NCBI RefSeq assembly: GCF_041435355.1
Contig: NZ_CP108442.1
Coordinates: forward strand, 1,054,001-1,118,000
From: Streptomyces sp. NBC_01276
GTDB lineage: Bacteria; Actinomycetota; Actinomycetes; Streptomycetales; Streptomycetaceae
Length of the DNA: 64,000 nt
Direction: 5' to 3'
Positions within the stretch are counted from its first letter, which is position 1. Every line of letters begins with the position of its first letter. Of this stretch, positions 18,353 through 26,377 are shown in pieces. Below the pieces are notes generated by a model. It made no database searches, was not told the DNA's origin, and saw nothing but the letters and a program-made list of their open reading frames with translations. A program made the translations under genes and the position numbers.

Positions 18353-19264
18353 TCATGCCTCCGGGGCCTGGGGCGCGGGGATGCCGTACGTCTCGGGTTC
18401 GGCTCCGACGCCACCGGGCCATTGCGCCGCGATCGCCTCGGCGCTCCAGCCTCCGTCGGCGAAGGCGGTCGCCTTCTCCTTGGGGTGCGCCCACAGGGCG
18501 AGCCGGTCGCCGCCTATGCCGATGGCCTGTCCGGTCACGTCCTTCGCGGCGTCGGAGGCGAGGAAGGTGATGAGCCCGGCGACGTCCTCGACGGTGCCGA
18601 GGCCCTCGTCCTTGCGCAGCCAGTCCGGCAGCGGACCGCCGGTGCGCTCGGACTCCTCGATGACGGGGGCGAAGGCCGGGATGGTCCTGGTCATCTCGGT
18701 GGCGGCGACCGGGACGACCGCGTTGACGGTGATGCCGGAGCGGCCCAGCTCCATGGCCCAGGTGCGCGCCATGGCCACGATGCCGGCCTTGGCGGCGGCG
18801 TAGTTGGTCTGACCGAAGTTGCCACGCTGTCCGGCGGGCGAGGAGATCAGGACGAGACTGCCACCGGTGCCCTGCTCCCGCATCCGGACGGCGGCCGCCC
18901 GGGCACAGGTGAAGGTGCCGCGCAGGTGGACGCGGACGACGTCGTCGAAGTCGGCGTCGGTCATCTTCCACAGCACGCGGTCGCGCAGGATGCCGGCGTT
19001 GGTGACGAGCACGTCCAGGCGGCCGAATTCCCCTACCGCGGTGTCCACGAGCGCCTGGGCCGCCGCGCCGTCTCCGACGGCCGCGACGACTCCGGCCGCC
19101 GTGCCGCCCTCGGACCGGATCGTGGCGACGGCGGCGTCGACCGCGTCCCGGTCGACGTCGTTGACGATGACCGCGGCGCCGGCGGCGGCGAGGGCTCGGG
19201 CGTATCCGAGGCCGAGGCCGCGTCCGCTGCCGGTGACGACGGCGACCTTCCCGTGCAGATCCAT
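18353..19264 (-). CDS. Short-chain dehydrogenase/reductase, putative beta-hydroxyacyl-CoA dehydrogenase
   Basis: A 303-residue classical SDR. The cofactor loop is VTGSGRGLGLGYARAL at residue 11; VNDVDRD marks the NAD-preferring Asp; TNAGILRD replaces NNAG; the catalytic Ser is in LVLISSPAGQRG and the Tyr-Lys pair in TNYAAAKAG. A C-terminal extension of about 50 residues follows the usual fold. It would oxidise the hydroxyl made by the MaoC hydratase. This is the first gene of the minus-strand run, behind the two MarR operators, and is probably expressed with everything down to pobA. Confidence 0.88.
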   Translation of the reverse strand: MDLHGKVAVVTGSGRGLGLGYARALAAAGAAVIVNDVDRDAVDAAVATIRSEGGTAAGVVAAVGDGAAAQALVDTAVGEFGRLDVLVTNAGILRDRVLWKMTDADFDDVVRVHLRGTFTCARAAAVRMREQGTGGSLVLISSPAGQRGNFGQTNYAAAKAGIVAMARTWAMELGRSGITVNAVVPVAATEMTRTIPAFAPVIEESERTGGPLPDWLRKDEGLGTVEDVAGLITFLASDAAKDVTGQAIGIGGDRLALWAHPKEKATAFADGGWSAEAIAAQWPGGVGAEPETYGIPAPQAPEA

Positions 19265-19329
19265 GAGGGGTACCTCTCGTGAGGGGTGGGTGGGATGCCG
19301 GGAGCACCGGCGGACGGCCGGGCTCAACC

Positions 19330-19344
19330 GACAGGAATCCTGTC
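19330..19344. promoter_or_regulatory. MarR operator 1
   Basis: GACAGGAATCCTGTC is a palindrome with 7-bp arms around a single A. It recurs in inverted form 35 bp away and lies in the gap between the divergent MarR and SDR starts. Confidence 0.75.
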
Positions 19345-19365
19345 GAATGACAGTCTCGCCAACCA

Positions 19366-19381
19366 ACAGGATTCCTGTCAA
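19366..19381. promoter_or_regulatory. MarR operator 2 overlapping a -35-like TTGACA of the catabolic operon
   Basis: ACAGGATTCCTGT at 19366-19378 is the inverted copy of operator 1. On the minus strand it overlaps TTGACA (19381-19376), a good -35 match for the catabolic operon, so binding there would block polymerase. Confidence 0.7.
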
Positions 19382-19432
19382 TGCCTTAGGGTGTACCCGC
19401 CATCCACCCGGCACCACCACAGGAGGACGAAC

Positions 19433-19846
19433 GTGAGCACCTCGCTGCTCTACCTGGTCAAACGAACGGAACTGGCGGTGCGGGCCCGTCTCGAAGAGCT
19501 GGTCAGGCCTGCGGGCATCACCGCCCTGCAGTACACCGCCCTCACCGTCCTGGACCGGCACGACGGGATCTCCGCCGCCCAGCTCGCCCGCGACTCGTTC
19601 GTCACCGCCCAGACCATGGCCGACATGGTCCGCGCCCTGGAGAGCCGCGGCCTGATCCGCCGCGAGCCGAACCCGGACAACCGCCGGGAGCGCCTCGTCC
19701 TGCTGACCGAGGCGGGCAAGGGGCTCCTGGACGAGTACGCCGGACCGGCCCGCGCGCTGGAGGAGCGCATGGTCGCCGACCTGACGCCGGAGGAGGTCGA
19801 CGGATTCCGGCAGGCACTGCAGCGCACGTGGCGCTCCCTGGCCTGA
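19433..19846 (+). CDS. MarR family regulator of the catabolic operon (CouR-like)
   Basis: A 137-residue MarR protein from GTG 19433, with AGGAGG 7 nt upstream. The winged helix reads ISAAQLARDSFVTAQTMADMVRALESRGLIRREPNPDNRRERLVLLTEAG, with the RxxRxxxxxLT wing. N- and C-terminal helices form the dimer interface. It is divergent from the SDR-led operon and shares two palindromes with it. In Rhodococcus the cou genes are repressed by the MarR protein CouR, released by p-coumaroyl-CoA; a similar inducer is inferred. It lacks obvious PcaV hallmarks, so a protocatechuate ligand is less likely. Confidence 0.88.
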   Translation: MSTSLLYLVKRTELAVRARLEELVRPAGITALQYTALTVLDRHDGISAAQLARDSFVTAQTMADMVRALESRGLIRREPNPDNRRERLVLLTEAGKGLLDEYAGPARALEERMVADLTPEEVDGFRQALQRTWRSLA

Positions 19847-19893
19847 CCGCGCGGGACGCCCGCCCGACGGGACGCCCGCCCGTCGGGCGGCCC

Positions 19894-20676
19894 TCAGCCG
19901 CCTCCGCCGGTCAGACTGCCGCGCCGCGGCACCGAGCTGAGCAGCAGCCGGGTGTACGGGTGCTCCGGCGCGTCGAGCACCCGGTCCGCGGGGCCCGACT
20001 CCATCACCCTGCCCGACTTCAGGACGAGCACCTCGTCCGCGATGTGGCGTACGACGGCCAGGTCGTGGGTCACGAACAGGAAGCCGATCCCCGCCTCGCG
20101 GCGGATCTCACGCAGCAGTTCGAGGATCTGGGCCTGGATGGACACGTCCAGCGCGGCGACCGCCTCGTCCAGCACCAGCACCCGGGGCTCCACCGCGAGG
20201 GCGCGCGCGATCGCCACGCGCTGGCGCTGCCCGCCGGACAGGTCGCGCGGCAAGGCCGCCGCCTCCCGGGTCCCGAGGCCGACCTGATCCAGGTGTCCGG
20301 CGACACGGACCCGGCGCGCGGCGGCGTCCAGGTCGGTGTGCAGCCGCAGCACCTCGTCCAGGCAGCCGCTCACCGTCACCCTCGGATCGAGCGACAGGTA
20401 GGGATCCTGGAAGACCATCTGGATCTCCCGCGCCCGGGCGATCCGTTCGGCGCGGCCGCGGGCGCGGGCGGAACGGTCCCGGCCGTCGAGCCGGACCGTA
20501 CCGCCGTCCGCGCGCTCCAGGCCCACGAGCATCCGGACCGTCGTCGTCTTGCCGCTGCCGGACTCGCCGACGATCGCGAGCGAACCGCCGGGCGGCAGCG
20601 AGAACGACACCCCGTCGACCGCCGTGTGCTCCCCGTACCGCTTGTGCAGCCCCTCGACCACCAGTCCCTCCGTCAC
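19894..20676 (-). CDS. Oligopeptide/dipeptide ABC transporter ATP-binding protein (OppF/DppF type)
   Basis: A 260-residue ATPase from GTG 20676, which overlaps the preceding ATPase stop (GTGA). Walker A is GESGSGKTTTV, Q-loop MVFQDPYLSLDPR, signature LSGGQRQRVAIARAL, Walker B VLVLDEAVAALD, and His switch FVTHDLAV. This is the F-type subunit of the nickel/peptide-opine import family, which powers uptake with the D-type partner encoded just upstream. The Walker B is followed by Ala-Val-Ala rather than the more usual Pro-Thr-Ser. It is the last gene of a five-gene operon. Confidence 0.92.
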   Translation of the reverse strand: MTEGLVVEGLHKRYGEHTAVDGVSFSLPPGGSLAIVGESGSGKTTTVRMLVGLERADGGTVRLDGRDRSARARGRAERIARAREIQMVFQDPYLSLDPRVTVSGCLDEVLRLHTDLDAAARRVRVAGHLDQVGLGTREAAALPRDLSGGQRQRVAIARALAVEPRVLVLDEAVAALDVSIQAQILELLREIRREAGIGFLFVTHDLAVVRHIADEVLVLKSGRVMESGPADRVLDAPEHPYTRLLLSSVPRRGSLTGGGG

Positions 20677-21656
20677 AGCGTGATTCCTTCCTCGGCGCGC
20701 AGGCACGCGGCCAGGCCCTCGCCGTGCGGTGCGAGTACGGGCGTCTCCTCGGCGCAGCGCGGCACCGCGTGCGGGCAGCGGGCTGCGAACGCGCAGCCGG
20801 GCGGGGCCTCGGACAGCGATACCGGCCGGCCCCGGATGGGCCGGGGCGGGGGCGAGCCCGCTTCGATGCGCGGAGTGGAGGCGAGGAGCCCCGCCGTGTA
20901 CGGGTGGCGCGGCCGGTCGAAGAGCTCGTCGGTGGATCGGGTCTCGACGATCCGGCCGGCGTACATCACGTACACCCGGTCGCAGATCGCCGAGGCCAGC
21001 TCCAAGTCGTGCGTGACGAAGAGCATCCCGGTGCCGCGCTCGGCCCGCAGCCCGGCCAGGAGCGCGATCACCTCGGCCTGGGTGGTGACGTCCAGCGCGG
21101 TGGTCGGTTCGTCGGCGAGGAGCAGGGCCGGCTCGGCGGCGAGGGCAGCGGCGATGACGACCCGCTGGAGCATTCCGCCGGAGAACTGGTGCGGGAAGCG
21201 GCGCAGGGCGCCGCGCGGATCGCGGATACCGACGGCGTCGAGGAGTTCCTCGGCCCGCGCGGCGGTCCGGTCGGCGGGGGTGCCGCAGGCCTGCAGCCCT
21301 TCGGCGAGGAAGTCGCCCACTCTGCGCAGCGGGTTGACGGAGGCACGCGGGTCCTGGAAGACCATGGCGACCTCGCGGGTCCGCAGCCCGGCCAGCTCCC
21401 GCGGGCGCATGCTCAGCACGTCCCGCCCGGAGACCCGGACCCGACCGCCGACCCGGGCGCCCCGGGGCAGCAGTCCCAGGACGCTGCGGCAGGCGACCGA
21501 CTTGCCCGAGCCGGACTCGCCGACCAGGCCGACGGTCTCCCCGGGCCGCACGGTCAGGCTCACCCCGTCCAGGATGGGCCGGGCGGCCCGGTCGTCCGGG
21601 AGCCGTACTCCGAGCCCGTCGATCTCCAGGACGGGCGTGGTCGATGGCGTGGTCAT
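20673..21656 (-). CDS. Oligopeptide/dipeptide ABC transporter ATP-binding protein (OppD/DppD type)
   Basis: A 327-residue ATPase from ATG 21656. Walker A GESGSGKSVACR, Q-loop MVFQDPRASVNP, signature FSGGMLQRVVIAAAL, Walker B LLLADEPTTALD and HDLELA are all intact. The C-terminus has the OppD-type Cys cluster, GCAFAARCPHAVPRCAEETP, which binds an iron-sulfur cluster in some relatives. The start is 5 bp after the permease stop. It works with the F-type ATPase and two permeases. Confidence 0.93.
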   Translation of the reverse strand: MTTPSTTPVLEIDGLGVRLPDDRAARPILDGVSLTVRPGETVGLVGESGSGKSVACRSVLGLLPRGARVGGRVRVSGRDVLSMRPRELAGLRTREVAMVFQDPRASVNPLRRVGDFLAEGLQACGTPADRTAARAEELLDAVGIRDPRGALRRFPHQFSGGMLQRVVIAAALAAEPALLLADEPTTALDVTTQAEVIALLAGLRAERGTGMLFVTHDLELASAICDRVYVMYAGRIVETRSTDELFDRPRHPYTAGLLASTPRIEAGSPPPRPIRGRPVSLSEAPPGCAFAARCPHAVPRCAEETPVLAPHGEGLAACLRAEEGITL

Positions 21657-21661
21657 GGCGT

Positions 21662-22531
21662 TCACCTCTCCCGCCTCGCGATCCGGTCGGCGAGCCCCTC
21701 GCCGACGATTCCGAACGCCACGACCGCGAGCACGACGCACGCGGACGGCGCGAGCGCCGGGAGCATCGCCCCCTGCATGACGGCCCCCTGGCCATCGTTG
21801 ATCATGGCGCCCCAGTCGGCGGCCGGCGGCTGGACTCCGAAGCCGAGGAAGGACAGGGCCGCGAGGTCCATCAGCGCGTACCCGAAGTTCATCGCGGACT
21901 GGGCGAGAACGGTGGGCGCGATGTTCGGCAGCAGGTGACGGACGCAGACCGTCCAGTCGGACCAGCCCTGCACCACGTACGCCTCGATGTACGGCCGTTG
22001 TTTCTCCTGCCGGGCGATGCCTCGCACGAGCCGGCCCACGTACGGGGTGTAGGCGACGGACATGGCGATGACGGGTGCGGTCATGCCGGAACCGAGGACG
22101 GAGACGAGCAGGATCGCGAGCAGCAGTCCCGGGATCGCGAAGACGAGGTCCATCGAGCGGGACAGGAGGGTGTCCGCCCAGCCGCCCCGCCAGGCCGCCA
22201 CCACACCGAGCAGCAGACCGAGCAGGGTGGAGACGCCGACGACGAGCAGCGGCCCCAGGAGCCCGGTGCGGGCGCCGTGGATCAGCCGGGACAGGATGTC
22301 CCGCCCCGACTGGTCGGTGCCGAGCAGGTGGTCGCCGGTGGTGCCGGCGAGGGTCGCGGTGAGGTCGAGCGCCTCGGGGTCGTACGGAGCGAGGACGGGT
22401 GCGAGCACGGCGACCAGGACGAGCGCGGCGAGCACCGCGACCGAGACCGCGAACAGTGGCCCCTGGCCGAAGATGCGCAGTCCGCGCAGGCCCGGCCTGC
22501 GGTACGGCGCCGTGGTGAGGGTGGAGGTCAT
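21662..22531 (-). CDS. ABC transporter permease (OppC/DppC type)
   Basis: A 289-residue inner-membrane permease with about six helices. An N-terminal helix (LFAVSVAVLAALVLVAVLAP) and the OppC_N extension with HLLGTDQSGRDILSRLIHGAR come first. The EAA-like loop is YIEAYVVQGWSDWTVCVRHLLPN, which contacts the ATPases. ATG 22531 overlaps the stop of the B-type permease (ATGA). Confidence 0.92.
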   Translation of the reverse strand: MTSTLTTAPYRRPGLRGLRIFGQGPLFAVSVAVLAALVLVAVLAPVLAPYDPEALDLTATLAGTTGDHLLGTDQSGRDILSRLIHGARTGLLGPLLVVGVSTLLGLLLGVVAAWRGGWADTLLSRSMDLVFAIPGLLLAILLVSVLGSGMTAPVIAMSVAYTPYVGRLVRGIARQEKQRPYIEAYVVQGWSDWTVCVRHLLPNIAPTVLAQSAMNFGYALMDLAALSFLGFGVQPPAADWGAMINDGQGAVMQGAMLPALAPSACVVLAVVAFGIVGEGLADRIARRER

Positions 22532-23481
22532 GGAGAGCCTTCCCCGGAGGAGAGACGGGGGTCGATGAGCGGGGAGACCAGGTCGACCGCGAGGTTGACG
22601 AGGACGAAGGCCGCCACGCTGAGCAGGGTGACGGCCTGGACCACGGCGAAGTCCTGCGCGGTGACCGACTGCACGAGCAGCGAGCCGAGCCCCGGCACGT
22701 CGAAGGCGGTCTCCACGATCGAGGTGCTGATGAGCAGGCCGGCGAGCATGGTGCCGCCGACGGTGACGATGGGTCCCAGCGCGTTGCGCAGCACGTGCCG
22801 GCGCACCACGGTCCGCCCCGGGACGCCCCGGGCGCGCGCCACCTCGACGTGCTCGCGGCCGAGTTCGTCGAGCATCGCGGAGCGCGTGACCCGGGCCAGC
22901 AGGCCCGCGAACGTCAGGGCGAGGGCGAAGGCCGGCAGGGTGAGCTGGTGGAGCCGGGCGCCGAAGCCCTCCGCGGCGCCGCCACCGGGGCCGGGGAACC
23001 AGCCGAGCCGGACCGAGAAGACCGAGACGAGCACGATCGCGCTGACGAAGGACGGGGTGGCGGTGACCACTCCCGTGCCGATCAGTACGGTCCGGTCGAG
23101 GAGCCCGGGGCGCAGCGCCGCGAGGATGCCGAGGCTCACCCCCAGGACGACGACGAGCAGGGCCGCGTAGCCGACGAGGAGGGCGGTGCCGGGCAACCGG
23201 GAGCCGAGGAGCGAGGTGACGTCCTGGTGGTACTGGGCCGAGCGGCCGAGGTCGCCGCTCAGGACGCCGCCGAGCCACTTGCCGTACTGCACCACGACGG
23301 GGTCGTCGAGGTGGTGCTCCGCACGCAGGGCGGCCACGGCCTCGGGGGTGGCCGGGCGGCCGTGCAGCAGGAAGGTCACCGGGTCACCGGGGGCCAGGTG
23401 GATCGCGCCGAACACCACGACCGAGGTCACGAACAGCACGGCCAGCAGGCCCAGGAGCCGTCCGACGAGGAAGCGGGTCAT
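22528..23481 (-). CDS. ABC transporter permease (OppB/DppB type)
   Basis: A 317-residue permease with the family start MTRFLVGRLLGLLAVLFVTSVVVF and APGDPVTFLL. The EAA loop is EHVEVARARGVPGRTVVRRHVLRNAL, and near the C-terminus FDVPGLGSLLVQSVTAQDFAVVQA is characteristic. ATG 23481 overlaps the stop of the binding-protein gene. It pairs with the C-type permease to make the pore. Confidence 0.92.
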   Translation of the reverse strand: MTRFLVGRLLGLLAVLFVTSVVVFGAIHLAPGDPVTFLLHGRPATPEAVAALRAEHHLDDPVVVQYGKWLGGVLSGDLGRSAQYHQDVTSLLGSRLPGTALLVGYAALLVVVLGVSLGILAALRPGLLDRTVLIGTGVVTATPSFVSAIVLVSVFSVRLGWFPGPGGGAAEGFGARLHQLTLPAFALALTFAGLLARVTRSAMLDELGREHVEVARARGVPGRTVVRRHVLRNALGPIVTVGGTMLAGLLISTSIVETAFDVPGLGSLLVQSVTAQDFAVVQAVTLLSVAAFVLVNLAVDLVSPLIDPRLSSGEGSP

Positions 23482-25115
23482 TTCTGTGCGGCCCCGATCT
23501 TCGCGGCCCACGGGTAGTAGAGCTGGCTGATGCCGGTGGGGGCGCCGGTGATCCGCTTGCCGAGGAAGACCGAGTACGGTGCCTCGTACACGGGGATGAC
23601 GGGCATCTCGCGCAGGGCGATTTCCTGGAGCTTCGCGGTGAGGTCGGCGCGCTTGGCCGGGTCCGGCTCGGAGTTGGCCCGGTCGAAGGCGATGTCGAAT
23701 CCGGCGTCGGACCAGTAGCCGTAGTTCCCGAAGTCGCCGGTGCGCAGGTACTGGTAGAACTCCAGCGGGTCCGGTGTGTTGTCGTAGCCGTTGGTGATGA
23801 CGAGGTCGAGCCCGTCACGGGCCTTCGGATCGACGAAGATGCTGCTGTACGCCTCGGGGGAGACCGACTTCAGCTTGACGTCGAGGCCGATCTGGCGTCC
23901 GGCCGCCTGCACCGCGTTGGCGACCACACTGATCTCGGGGGCGAGTGTGCTGGTCACGAGGGTGACCGTGCGACCGGTGGCACCGGCCTCCTTGACCAGC
24001 TTCCTCGCGCCTTCGACGTCATGGGCGAGGTCAGGCAGCGTGTCGTACAGGGTGGCGGCCTTCTCCGGGACGAGCGCCCAGGCACCGCGCGCCGCGGGGG
24101 CCTTGGCGGGGACGCCGACGCCGCCGGCCGCCGCGTTGATGATGTTCTTCCGGTCCAGTGCCATGGACAGGGCCTTGCGGACCTTGAGGTTGCCGAGCGG
24201 GCCTTCGAAGTCGAGGACGGCCAGGTTCGCGGCCGCGGTGTTGGGGCCGAAGAGGAGCGCTCCGTTGCCGCCTGCCCGCAGCTGGGCGAGGGAGGAGGAC
24301 GGCACCAGGTAGCCGCCGTCGGCGGTACCGGACAGGAAGGCGTTGGAGCGGGCGGCCGCGTCCTCGATGAAGGTGAACTTCACGGACCGCGACTTCGGAG
24401 CGAGCGCCTTGTCCCAGTACGCCGGGTGCTCGCGCAGGGTGATGCTGTCGCCCTGCACCCACTTGTCCAGGGCGAAGGGTCCGGTGCAGTTCAGGGCGCC
24501 CTTCGGGGTGCCGTAGTCCGGACCTTCCTTGGCGAGGGAGGCCGCGCTCACGACGGTGCCGGGAGAGGCGGCCATGAGTTCGTGGAAGAGGACGTCGGCC
24601 TTGGTGAGGCGGATCGTCACCTCCAGCGGGCCGGTCGCCTCGATGGTGTGGACGTTCTTGAAGGACGAGGCCCACGGGGAGCCGGTGGCGGGGTCCATCT
24701 GGCGCTTGAGGGAGGCGACGACGTCCTCGGCGGCCATCGTGGTGCCGTCGTGGAACTTCACGCCCGGCCGCAGGGTGTACACGAGTGTGAGCGGGTCGGG
24801 CTGCTCCCACTTGACCGCGAGACCGGGCTCGATCTTCAGGTCGGGGGTGACGCGGAGCAGCTGCTCGCAGACGTTGGCGAGCACGGTGTTCGGCGGGTAG
24901 TCGTACGCGAGGGCGTAGTCGAGGGTGTACGGCTCGGCGTACAGCGACCACGTGAAGGAGTCCAGGGGACCCTGGGCGGGCGGTGAGGTCGGGGTGACCT
25001 GGAAGGCGGCACCGCCGGTGGCGCCGGTCTGGGGCCGGCTGGCGCCGGAGCAGGCGGTGAGGGAGGCCGCGAGCACGGCGGTACAGGCGAATGCGATGAA
25101 TCTGGGGATACGCAT
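23478..25115 (-). CDS. ABC transporter substrate-binding lipoprotein (family 5)
   Basis: A 545-residue exported binding protein. The signal peptide ends in the lipobox LTAC (cleavage before Cys), so it is membrane-anchored. The mature part has the SBP_bac_5 motif LRPGVKFHDGTTMAAEDVVASLKRQ and further conserved FDIAFDRANSEPDPAKR. It captures a peptide or similar ligand and delivers it to the permease pair. It is first in the operon, opposite a LacI regulator, with a perfect palindrome in the 140-bp gap. The ligand is not predictable; the nearby YtcJ-like amidohydrolase suggests an amide- or peptide-like compound. Confidence 0.92.
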   Translation of the reverse strand: MRIPRFIAFACTAVLAASLTACSGASRPQTGATGGAAFQVTPTSPPAQGPLDSFTWSLYAEPYTLDYALAYDYPPNTVLANVCEQLLRVTPDLKIEPGLAVKWEQPDPLTLVYTLRPGVKFHDGTTMAAEDVVASLKRQMDPATGSPWASSFKNVHTIEATGPLEVTIRLTKADVLFHELMAASPGTVVSAASLAKEGPDYGTPKGALNCTGPFALDKWVQGDSITLREHPAYWDKALAPKSRSVKFTFIEDAAARSNAFLSGTADGGYLVPSSSLAQLRAGGNGALLFGPNTAAANLAVLDFEGPLGNLKVRKALSMALDRKNIINAAAGGVGVPAKAPAARGAWALVPEKAATLYDTLPDLAHDVEGARKLVKEAGATGRTVTLVTSTLAPEISVVANAVQAAGRQIGLDVKLKSVSPEAYSSIFVDPKARDGLDLVITNGYDNTPDPLEFYQYLRTGDFGNYGYWSDAGFDIAFDRANSEPDPAKRADLTAKLQEIALREMPVIPVYEAPYSVFLGKRITGAPTGISQLYYPWAAKIGAAQK

Positions 25116-25172
25116 GCAGTCCACCCCTTTACGGGTGTTGTGACGGGCACGGGGGGATGGAGCGAGTATTGA

Positions 25173-25190
25173 TGCGGGAACGTTCCCGCA
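25173..25190. promoter_or_regulatory. LacI-type operator
   Basis: TGCGGGAACGTTCCCGCA is an 18-bp perfect palindrome with the central CG usual for LacI proteins. It lies 57 bp from the binding-protein start and 65 bp from the regulator start. Confidence 0.8.
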
Positions 25191-25208
25191 CAAGACTTCG
25201 ACCAGGTT

Positions 25209-25226
25209 TGCGGGAACGGTTTTGCA
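25209..25226. promoter_or_regulatory. Second, degenerate LacI-type half-palindrome
   Basis: TGCGGGAACGGTTTTGCA keeps the left half of the operator at 25173 and has a weakened right half. The centres are 36 bp apart. Confidence 0.4.
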
Positions 25227-25255
25227 GAGGTCGGGAGGATGGCAGCATCGCTCCC

Positions 25256-26377
25256 ATGACCGAAGATTCCGGGCACGGCGGGAAGCCCTCACCGCAGGAC
25301 GGACAGCCCTCACCGCGACGAGGGCGGCCCTCGCCGCCCACCCCGCGCGTCCGTCTCGTCGACGTGGCCCGCGAGGCGGGCCTGTCCAAGACGACCGTCT
25401 CGGCTGCGCTCAACGGCACCGGCCGGCTCTCCCCCGAGGTACGGGAGCGGGCCCGCGAGACCGCGCGCGTCATGGGGTACCGGCCCAACGCCACCGCACG
25501 CCAGCTGCGCGCGGGACGGGCCCGGCTGATCGGATACGTGGTCGGCGAACTGGCCGACGCCCCCTGGTCCTTCCTGGAGTCGCCGTACTTCGCCCGGCTC
25601 ACCGGGGCCGCCGCCGCCTCCGCCCTAGGACACGGCTACGCGATGGTGCTGCTGCCCGCCGGCTCCCTGCAGAGCGAGTGGTCCGCGCTGCCCCTCGACG
25701 CCGTGATCGTCGCCGACCCCGTCGCCGACGACCGGATCGTCGAGGACCTGCTCGCCGCCCGCATCCCGGTCTTCAGCGACCGGTCCGTGGAAGGCCGGCC
25801 GGAGGCCCACTGGGTGGACGTCGACGCGGTCGCCGCCGTCCGACGCACCCTGGACCACTTCCTGGCCCAGGGCGCCCGGCGGCCCGTACTGGTCGTCCCG
25901 GACAACACCACCCGCTTCCACCGCGAGGTGTTCGCCGCGCACCGCGACTGGTGTACGGCGCACGGGCTGCCGGAGCTGGCCGTACGGGCCACGGAGCCCG
26001 GCAACGGGCCGGTGGTCCAGGCCGTCGAGACCGCGCTGACGGCCGGGCGGGAACGCCCCGATGCCCTCTTCGTGGTCGCCGAGGCCAGCCCGCCCCTCGT
26101 CCTGGGCGCGGCCCGACGGCACGGCTACGACGTTCCGGGCGACCTGCTCCTCGCCTGCGTCAGCGAGGACGAGGCGGCCGTGCACACCGAACCACCGGTC
26201 ACCACGCTCAGCCTGCGCCCCGAGGCCGTCGCCGAAGCCGGGATCGAATTGCTGGTGAGCGTGCTGGAGCACGGGCAGAAGGAGACCGGCGGGGTTCTCG
26301 TGCCGGTCCGCCTCGACGTCCGCGCCTCCTCGGTACGGCATCCTCAGCCTCCGAACACGAGCTCGCCGCCCACATAG
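25256..26377 (+). CDS. LacI family transcriptional regulator
   Basis: A 373-residue protein. An unusual 35-residue Pro/Gly/Arg-rich leader precedes the LacI DNA-binding domain VRLVDVAREAGLSKTTVSAALNGTGRLSPEVRERA, with the hinge at MGYRPNATARQLRAG. The periplasmic-binding-like sensor fold follows (GYVVGELADAP..., VLVVPDNTTRFHREVF, ALFVVAEASPPLVLG). It is divergent from the importer and shares the operator pair, so it probably represses import and itself. The ribosome site GGGAGGA lies about 13 bases from ATG 25256, a little far, so a later start is possible. The last 34 bp overlap the amidohydrolase gene tail to tail. Confidence 0.88.
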   Translation: MTEDSGHGGKPSPQDGQPSPRRGRPSPPTPRVRLVDVAREAGLSKTTVSAALNGTGRLSPEVRERARETARVMGYRPNATARQLRAGRARLIGYVVGELADAPWSFLESPYFARLTGAAAASALGHGYAMVLLPAGSLQSEWSALPLDAVIVADPVADDRIVEDLLAARIPVFSDRSVEGRPEAHWVDVDAVAAVRRTLDHFLAQGARRPVLVVPDNTTRFHREVFAAHRDWCTAHGLPELAVRATEPGNGPVVQAVETALTAGRERPDALFVVAEASPPLVLGAARRHGYDVPGDLLLACVSEDEAAVHTEPPVTTLSLRPEAVAEAGIELLVSVLEHGQKETGGVLVPVRLDVRASSVRHPQPPNTSSPPT

